From assembly GCA_900319595.1 (NCBI GenBank), contig ONOZ01000220.1, positions 1 to 20,230 on the forward strand: a stretch of DNA of 20,230 bases, written 5' to 3'. The notes under the pieces were generated by a model. It was not told where the DNA came from, ran no database searches, and saw only the letters and a list, made by a program, of their open reading frames with translations. Below, piece by piece: positions 15,374-20,230 of this stretch. The position numbers and the translations under genes are program-made. Source of the DNA: an uncultured Bacteroidales bacterium. GTDB lineage: Bacteria; Bacteroidota; Bacteroidia; Bacteroidales; P3. Every line of letters begins with the position of its first letter. The stretch's first letter is position 1.

Positions 15374-15407
15374 TTTGCAAATAAATAAAGAAAATTTTGT
15401 AACTTTG
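15374..15407 (+). promoter_or_regulatory. Promoter of cysS
   Basis: TAACTTTG followed by C (15400-15408) is an exact -7 match. TTTG at 15374-15377 is 22 bp upstream, slightly longer than the usual 19. The expected leader is about 30-35 nt. It contains a four-codon mini-ORF (15427-15441) that I take as chance. Confidence 0.7.
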
Positions 15408-15448
15408 CATTTCAAATTATAAATAAATGCAAAAAGTGTAATAATACA

Positions 15449-16924
15449 ATGATAAATAAAAAGAATTTGACAGTTTATAATACTCTTAAAGGGATAAAAG
15501 AAGAATTTATTCCTATTAAGGAGGATAGAGTTGGAATGTATGTTTGTGGTCCAACTGTTTATGGTGAGGCTCACTTAGGTCATGCTCGTAGTGCCATAAC
15601 TTTTGACATCATCTATAGAGTCTTAAGATTTCTTGGATACAATGTACGTTATGTTCGCAACTTTACTGATGTTGGACACCTTGTTGCAGATGCAGACGAT
15701 GGAGATGACAAGGTAGAAAAGAAAGCACAGGCAGAAAATAAAGAGCCTCAGGAAGTTGCTCAGTACTATGAGATGATGTATTTGAAAAGTACTGATGCTT
15801 TGAATTGCTTACGTCCAAATATAATGCCTATTGCGTCTGGTCATATTATAGAACAGATTGATGTTGTAAAAAAACTTATGGACAAAGGGCTTGCATACGA
15901 AAGCGAAGGCAGTGTTTATTTTGATGTAGAGAAATATAATAAAGAGATTAAGCCATACGGTATTCTTTCTCACAGGACATTGGAAGATACTATGGAAAAT
16001 AGCCGAGAACTTTCAGGACAACAAGAGAAAAAGAATCCATTTGACTTTGCACTTTGGAAAAAAGCACCTAAAGAACACATAATGAAATGGGAATCTCCTT
16101 GGTCATTAGGTTTTCCTGGTTGGCATTTAGAATGTACGGCAATGGGAAGAAAATATTTAGGGGCAGAGTTTGATATACACGGTGGCGGAATGGACTTAGT
16201 ATTTCCTCACCACGATTGCGAAATTGCACAAAGTGTTGGAGCGTTTGGTGATATGCCTGCAAAATATTGGTTACATAATAACATGATTACCATCGAAGGT
16301 AAAAAGATGGGCAAGAGTTATAACAACTTTATTACTCTTACAGAAATGTTCAATGGTACTCACCCTCTTTTGAAGCAGGCTTACAATCCTATGACCATAC
16401 GATTCTTTATGCTTATGGCTCATTATCGTAGCACTTTGGATTTTTCTAACGATGCTTTGATTGCTGCAGAAAAAGGATTAGCAAGATTGATGGAAGCAAA
16501 GGCAAAAGTCAGTACTCTTAAGGAAAGTAACGAAAGCAGTTTTGATGTTCATAAGATTATTGACGATGCATTGATGGCCGTTTGCGACGATTTCAATACC
16601 CCTATTATGATTGCACATTTGTTTGACTTATGTAAACATATCAATAGTGTAAGCGATGGCAAAGAAAATATAACAAAGGAAGACAAAGAGTATTTACAAC
16701 AACATCTTAACGCTATATTAGACGATATTTTAGGCATAAAAGACGAGAAAAACAGCAACGATACTGGAGTTATTGAAGGTTTGATGAACCTTATTATGGA
16801 TATGCGTGCTAACGCAAGAAATAATAAAGATTATGCTACATCTGACAAGATTCGTGATGCATTAAAACCACTCGGAATTGAGATTAAAGATAGTAAAGAA
16901 GGGGCTACTTGGCGTTTAGTCTGA
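15449..16924 (+). CDS. cysS: Cysteinyl-tRNA synthetase
   Basis: A class I aminoacyl-tRNA synthetase of 491 residues, a normal length. The class I HIGH motif is HLGH (42-45) in MYVCGPTVYGEAHLGHARS, and the KMSKS loop is KMGKS (286-290). The zinc that selects cysteine should be bound by Cys33, Cys229 (HLECTAMG), His254 and Glu258 (FPHHDCE), which match the known ligand pattern in spacing. The tail has the tRNA-binding helical domain and ends IRDALKPLGIEIKDSKEGATWRLV. The start at 15449 follows an A/T-rich leader without Shine-Dalgarno. It is a single-gene unit, with its own promoter and an intrinsic terminator 68 bp downstream. Confidence 0.97.
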   Translation: MINKKNLTVYNTLKGIKEEFIPIKEDRVGMYVCGPTVYGEAHLGHARSAITFDIIYRVLRFLGYNVRYVRNFTDVGHLVADADDGDDKVEKKAQAENKEPQEVAQYYEMMYLKSTDALNCLRPNIMPIASGHIIEQIDVVKKLMDKGLAYESEGSVYFDVEKYNKEIKPYGILSHRTLEDTMENSRELSGQQEKKNPFDFALWKKAPKEHIMKWESPWSLGFPGWHLECTAMGRKYLGAEFDIHGGGMDLVFPHHDCEIAQSVGAFGDMPAKYWLHNNMITIEGKKMGKSYNNFITLTEMFNGTHPLLKQAYNPMTIRFFMLMAHYRSTLDFSNDALIAAEKGLARLMEAKAKVSTLKESNESSFDVHKIIDDALMAVCDDFNTPIMIAHLFDLCKHINSVSDGKENITKEDKEYLQQHLNAILDDILGIKDEKNSNDTGVIEGLMNLIMDMRANARNNKDYATSDKIRDALKPLGIEIKDSKEGATWRLV

Positions 16925-16931
16925 AAAGAAA

Positions 16932-16984
16932 AAATTATTCACAGATATAAAAATTTTATTCAGCAATAAAGATAAATTATTCAC
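16932..16984 (+). repeat. Three short direct repeats with exact 21-bp spacing
   Basis: TTATTCA occurs at 16935, 16956 and 16977, each exactly 21 bp (two helical turns) apart. The first and third copies share AAATTATTCAC. They lie between the cysS stop and its terminator. Either they are a decayed tandem repeat or they are same-face protein sites. Confidence 0.45.
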
Positions 16985-16991
16985 TCTACTT

Positions 16992-17032
16992 AAGAAAGAA
17001 TGATATCCAATCCCATTCTTTCTTTTATATTT
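16992..17032 (+). terminator. Intrinsic terminator of cysS
   Basis: A perfect 11-bp stem (AAGAAAGAATG at 16992-17002 with its complement at 17014-17024, 11-nt loop) leads into TTATATTT. The T-run is interrupted, so strength is uncertain. About 90 bp remain to the next gene, with a further 7-bp inverted repeat (17031-17037 with 17067-17073). Confidence 0.7.
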
Positions 17033-17123
17033 AGTGTAAAAATCCCCCGTTTTAGTTGCATATTTGACACTAAGCTCCCCATTGAAAAAGCATTTTATAA
17101 AAGGTAATAACGATAATCCTCAC

Positions 17124-17732
17124 CTAAAACTTATATCTCATACCAGCATTTAACAAGCCTTTGTTTCCAAAACCAAAATCTGTAAAGAATTTCAACCTTT
17201 CACCACCAAATTCCATACCAATAGGTGTAATTTGTAAAGCAAGCATAATTCCGTTATTATGTCTAATGTTTGGGGTTTCACTATCTAAAGACGTAACCCT
17301 CTCGTTGCGATAATATAATCCCAAACCTGCGTAAGAATAGAAATTGATATGTTTTTTATGCGACCATGTCCATTTTGCTGTCGGCATAAAGTAATAATAA
17401 TGTCTAAAACTTTCGTCCTTTGTAAAGTTTTCTTTATAACCGTTTTTATATATAGTTTTGTTTGCACTATATCCCGCCACCAATCCGTATGCCCAACGCT
17501 CAGAAGAATGATATGTGTATTCCAAACTATATGAGCCATACGCTTTCATATCATCTGGCGTAACTAAACCGAATGTAAATATTACCACCAATATATCTAT
17601 AAACATTCTGCTGTCTGTTGATGGCAAAACACCTGCCGATAAACTTATTTCGTGCTGTGGATACGAATCGTTTTGTGCTTTTGCTGGCAAAATTATAAGC
17701 AATGCCAATATAGATACAACTATCTTTTTCAT
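17124..17732 (-). CDS. Small outer-membrane beta-barrel protein, function unknown
   Basis: A protein of 202 residues from the chosen Met (17732), whose signal peptide MKKIVVSILALLIILPAKAQ is typical. A longer start at 17744 only adds MLII. The mature part alternates polar and hydrophobic residues in short strands with many Tyr and Gly (SYSLEYTYH, GLVAGYSANK, HYYYFMPTAKW, FYSYAGLGLYY) and ends in an aromatic-terminated strand NAGMRYKF, the usual signal for the barrel assembly machinery. About eight strands would fit. It matches no family I recognise by name. It stands alone, with an exact -7 box 24 bp upstream, diverging from the restriction gene leader. Confidence 0.75.
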   Translation of the reverse strand: MKKIVVSILALLIILPAKAQNDSYPQHEISLSAGVLPSTDSRMFIDILVVIFTFGLVTPDDMKAYGSYSLEYTYHSSERWAYGLVAGYSANKTIYKNGYKENFTKDESFRHYYYFMPTAKWTWSHKKHINFYSYAGLGLYYRNERVTSLDSETPNIRHNNGIMLALQITPIGMEFGGERLKFFTDFGFGNKGLLNAGMRYKF

Positions 17733-17755
17733 AATAATCAACATTTTAGTAAATG

Positions 17756-17763
17756 CAAAGTTA
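17756..17763 (-). promoter_or_regulatory. -7 box of the outer-membrane protein gene
   Basis: The - strand reads TAACTTTG plus C, an exact consensus, 24 bp before the chosen ATG. No -33 box was seen at the standard spacing. The transcript would have a very short leader. Confidence 0.6.
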
Positions 17764-17781
17764 CAACATTTTTATAAATAT

Positions 17782-17812
17782 ATTGCCATTTTCAAAAAAA
17801 ATTGTAACTTTG
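17782..17812 (+). promoter_or_regulatory. Promoter of the structured RNA / restriction-modification unit
   Basis: ATTG (17782-17785), exactly 19 bp, then TAACTTTG plus C (17805-17813). Both boxes and the spacing match the Bacteroidota consensus with one mismatch at the -33. It points toward the 18121 gene, 300 bp away. No equally good promoter lies closer to that gene. Confidence 0.8.
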
Positions 17813-17817
17813 CACTT

Positions 17818-18120
17818 GTCAAATGTTGGTTTGATGTTTTTCCCGTACATATTATATATAGGTATAGGAAAAAGCGAGAAAAATTGGTTTAATTATAGCG
17901 TTTGCTATTTTGGATTATTCACGTTGAAATGTAGGAAACTTCAATTGAATTGTCAATAATGTTTTAGAACAAGTTGTTCGCTTTTGTGGACAAATTTTGT
18001 AACATTATTGGTATCCTACAACCACAACGTGAGCAGATTTGCCCACGTGTTTTATTATTTTGTGCGTTGTAGGATAGAACCAAGATACAAAATGCTATCA
18101 AACAAAAAAGTTAAATAAAT
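17818..18120 (+). ncRNA. Structured leader or independent RNA before the restriction-modification gene
   Basis: This stretch of about 300 nt holds no convincing gene but dense complementarity. Possible helices are: a closing stem GTTTGAT/ATCAAAC (17829-17835 with 18097-18103); TTTTTCC/GGAAAAA with an inner TAC/GTA (17837-17873); ATAGC-GTTT-GCTAT (17895-17908); a long interrupted hairpin A-B of 29 bp (17918-17963 with 18001-18033); and an alternative hairpin B-C of 27 bp (18008-18035 with 18040-18083). The last two share segment B and cannot coexist. No T-run follows hairpin B-C, so it is not a standard terminator. A 41-codon ATG frame (17834-17959) overlaps segment A. Helices are read by eye; transcription is inferred from the promoter. 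Confidence 0.5.
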
Positions 18121-20230
18121 ATGAAAAAAACAGAGTTTGGTAGTACAGAATTATTAGTTGAATACATAATCGGGAAAACAGGGTGCCAAACCTCTACGGT
18201 AGCAGGTAAAAAGGAACTATCTATAAATAATCATAAAATTATTATAGATATAGAAGACGATAAAGTAGAGATAGAAGGTCTCTCTTATGATCGACGAACG
18301 AGTTGTGATTTGACAAAACCAGAGAATCATTCAACCCTGATATTATTGATACAGTTATTGCAAAAAGGATATTCGCCATCAAACATAATAGTAGAAAAAT
18401 CTTGGCAAACAGGACGTTCTGCATCTTATCTAGATATAATGATAACCAATCCTCATAACCAAGAAATAATTATGATCGACGTAAAATCCAATGAAACATA
18501 TGAGGATTATACCAATGTGGAAAATGAAAGAAAAATCAAGCAATTGTTCTCTTATGTGATGCAAGAGGCAAAAACAACTGTCGCTGCATTCTATACATAT
18601 AATTTTGAAAGTAACGAAAACTTATTTTCAACTGTATATTGTAAGGAATTAAGACAAATAGCTGTCAATGTGGATGATTTTTTTGAAAGATGGAATAAAA
18701 TCTATGATAACGAGGATTTATTAAAAAAGGAGCAATTTAATTTCAAAAAAAGTTGCCTAAAATACAATTTGCTAAGAGAAATACGCGAAAGAGATACTAA
18801 AATACTCTTTAATCAATTTGCAACAATTTTACGGTTAAATTCTATCTCAGATAAACCAACGGCATTTATTAGAATTATAAACTTGTTTTTAAGCAAATTA
18901 GCCGATGAAATTGCTGAAGATCAACAATTTCTAATTACAAATATAGAAGGAGAAAATATTTCTTGTGATGGTATGCGTTTTCAATATATCGAAGGAGAAA
19001 GTGCTGAGTCGTTTATGAAAAGATTGAATGACCTATACAAAGAAGGCATGAAAAGATACCTCAATAGAGATGTTATTGACTATTCAGATACTGAAATTGA
19101 ACGTATATTAGAATCCAATCCACATAAAAAGGATTTATTAGATATGTTTGATAATCTACGATTAAAAAAAGATGTTAATTTTTCATTCATAGAAGTGTAT
19201 GATAATAAGACTTTTTTAGAAAATTTTGAGGTAGTAAAAGACGTAGTTTCGTTGTTAGAAAAATATAAATTTAAATACGAAACGAAACATCAATTCTTAG
19301 GTGATTTCTTTGAAGAGCTATTAAATACAAGTCTAAAACAATCTGAAGGTCAATTTTTTACACCTTATCCACTAGTAGATTTCATGGTTAAATCCTTAAA
19401 TATTGAAGACAACATAAATAATAATCTGAATGCAAAACTGCCAGACATTATTCCGACCGCTATTGATTATGCTTGTGGAGCAGGGCATTTTTTAATTAGT
19501 TATATGACTGCCGTTCAAAATGTACTAAGTAATATTGACACTTCTAATTTAACATCCATACAAAAACGAAATATTGATTCATACAAACAAAATCCATATT
19601 CTTGGGTTAAAGATAGAATTGTTGGCATTGAAAAAGACTATAGATTAGCCAAAACAACAAAAATAGCAACGTTCCTAAATGGCGATGGAGATGCAGATAT
19701 TATATCGGGCGATGGAATTAATAAATTTTCATGTGAGGAATATCATAATACACTTCTCTATAATACATCTTTAAATCATATAGATAAATTTAATTATGTC
19801 ATTTCAAATCCTCCATATTCAGTAGAAGGTTTTATGAAAAATCTTCGGAAGAATGGAATTAATGAGAATTCCGATACATTTGATTTAATAGATTCATATA
19901 GTCAAACTGACGCTAGAATAGAAATGTATTTCGTAGAAAGAGCATGGCAATTGCTACAATCTAATGGAATAGCTGCCATAATACTACCTCAAAGCGTTTT
20001 ATCGGGGAATAAATACGAAAAATTAAGAAAATATATCTTTTCGCATTTCAAAATTCTTTGTTTGTTTTTAAGTGCAGATATAACATTTAGTGGGACAACT
20101 ACAAGTCCTGTAGTATTATTCTTACGCAAAGAAAGAATGAGTAATATAAATTATAATGTCTTAGTACATAAATCTCCAAAATATTCAAACCCTACAGCAA
20201 ATCAAAAGAAAAAAGAGACAACATTCTTAG
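18121..20230 (+). CDS. Restriction-modification protein: PD-(D/E)xK-like N-terminus fused to N6-adenine DNA methyltransferase (3' truncated)
   Basis: The frame is open from ATG 18121 to the window end (703 codons, no stop). Residues about 75-150 resemble the HsdR N-terminal nuclease domain: EKSWQTGRSASYLDIMI gives Asp105, and IIMIDVKS gives Asp120-Val-Lys122, a D-x(n)-DxK site, followed by the usual QLFSYVMQE helix. After a helical linker (about 200-390) comes an N6 methylase: QFFTPYPLVDFM (411-422), motif I DYACGAGHF (449-457) for S-adenosylmethionine, and motif IV NPPY (563-566), the gamma-class catalytic motif also used by HsdM. A nuclease and methylase in one chain suggests a type IIG-like enzyme, or a type I variant with a separate specificity subunit beyond the window. 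The start follows an A/T-rich stretch without Shine-Dalgarno. Confidence 0.88.
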   Translation, partial: MKKTEFGSTELLVEYIIGKTGCQTSTVAGKKELSINNHKIIIDIEDDKVEIEGLSYDRRTSCDLTKPENHSTLILLIQLLQKGYSPSNIIVEKSWQTGRSASYLDIMITNPHNQEIIMIDVKSNETYEDYTNVENERKIKQLFSYVMQEAKTTVAAFYTYNFESNENLFSTVYCKELRQIAVNVDDFFERWNKIYDNEDLLKKEQFNFKKSCLKYNLLREIRERDTKILFNQFATILRLNSISDKPTAFIRIINLFLSKLADEIAEDQQFLITNIEGENISCDGMRFQYIEGESAESFMKRLNDLYKEGMKRYLNRDVIDYSDTEIERILESNPHKKDLLDMFDNLRLKKDVNFSFIEVYDNKTFLENFEVVKDVVSLLEKYKFKYETKHQFLGDFFEELLNTSLKQSEGQFFTPYPLVDFMVKSLNIEDNINNNLNAKLPDIIPTAIDYACGAGHFLISYMTAVQNVLSNIDTSNLTSIQKRNIDSYKQNPYSWVKDRIVGIEKDYRLAKTTKIATFLNGDGDADIISGDGINKFSCEEYHNTLLYNTSLNHIDKFNYVISNPPYSVEGFMKNLRKNGINENSDTFDLIDSYSQTDARIEMYFVERAWQLLQSNGIAAIILPQSVLSGNKYEKLRKYIFSHFKILCLFLSADITFSGTTTSPVVLFLRKERMSNINYNVLVHKSPKYSNPTANQKKKETTFL

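Noticed and set aside
15427..15441. Four-codon upstream ORF before cysS as a regulatory leader
   Set aside because: It is too short and has no Cys codon that would link it to cysteinyl-tRNA level. ATG-stop pairs this short are expected by chance.
17951..18083. tracrRNA or CRISPR-related RNA, or MITE, as explanation of the inverted repeats
   Set aside because: No repeat-spacer array, cas gene or terminal inverted repeats with target-site duplication could be found. The pairing pattern (one segment with two partners) fits an RNA switch better. A small mobile element is not excluded.
18242..18424. 60-codon - strand frame near the right edge
   Set aside because: It lies fully inside the N-terminal part of the restriction-modification gene, whose + strand frame carries clear domain motifs.

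Overview
The window is a stretch of a low-GC Bacteroidota genome, most likely Bacteroidales. Three signs support this: a secreted protein with a C-terminal type IX secretion (T9SS) sorting domain; repeated TAnnTTTG(C) -7 boxes, in the best cases 19 bp from a TTTG or TTG -33 box, as used by the Bacteroidota primary sigma factor; and long Bacteroidota-type versions of Tsf, RecQ, PurM and LptE. No tRNA, rRNA, insertion sequence or CRISPR array was found.

Layout. (1) 1-1792, + strand: the 3' part of a Gfo/Idh/MocA sugar dehydrogenase (WlbA/WbpB-like) followed by a FemAB-like acyltransferase. They end tail-to-tail on the next operon, and the two TAA stops overlap. (2) 9968-1789, - strand: a tight run recQ, T9SS cargo protein, lptE, DUF2723 membrane glycosyltransferase and purM, with gaps of 11-60 bp. 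(3) 10033-11007, + strand: kdsD, divergent from recQ. (4) 12179-11081, - strand: a small ECF sigma factor and a four-helix membrane protein, closed by an intrinsic terminator. (5) 15124-12319, - strand: the ribosomal operon rplM-rpsI-rpsB-tsf, with a near-perfect promoter, a structured leader of about 160 nt and a terminator after tsf. (6) 15449-16924, + strand: cysS, divergent from rplM, with a terminator. (7) 17732-17124, - strand: a small outer-membrane barrel protein. (8) 18121-20230, + strand: a large open frame running off the window, with a PD-(D/E)xK-like nuclease domain followed by an N6-adenine DNA methyltransferase. This is a restriction-modification protein.

The envelope genes (kdsD for Kdo, lptE for LPS export, the DUF2723 transferase, the sugar dehydrogenase, the FemAB-like enzyme) suggest a chromosomal region mixing housekeeping and surface-glycan functions. 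The restriction gene at the right edge looks like the start of an accessory segment.

The most notable object is the roughly 300-nt stretch between a consensus promoter (17782-17812) and the restriction gene. One segment (B, about 18001-18033) can pair extensively with an upstream segment (A, 29 bp) or with a downstream segment (C, 27 bp). The two folds exclude each other, and a short helix could close the whole domain. This is either a switch-like leader controlling the restriction gene or an independent structured RNA. It resembles no RNA family I can name with confidence.
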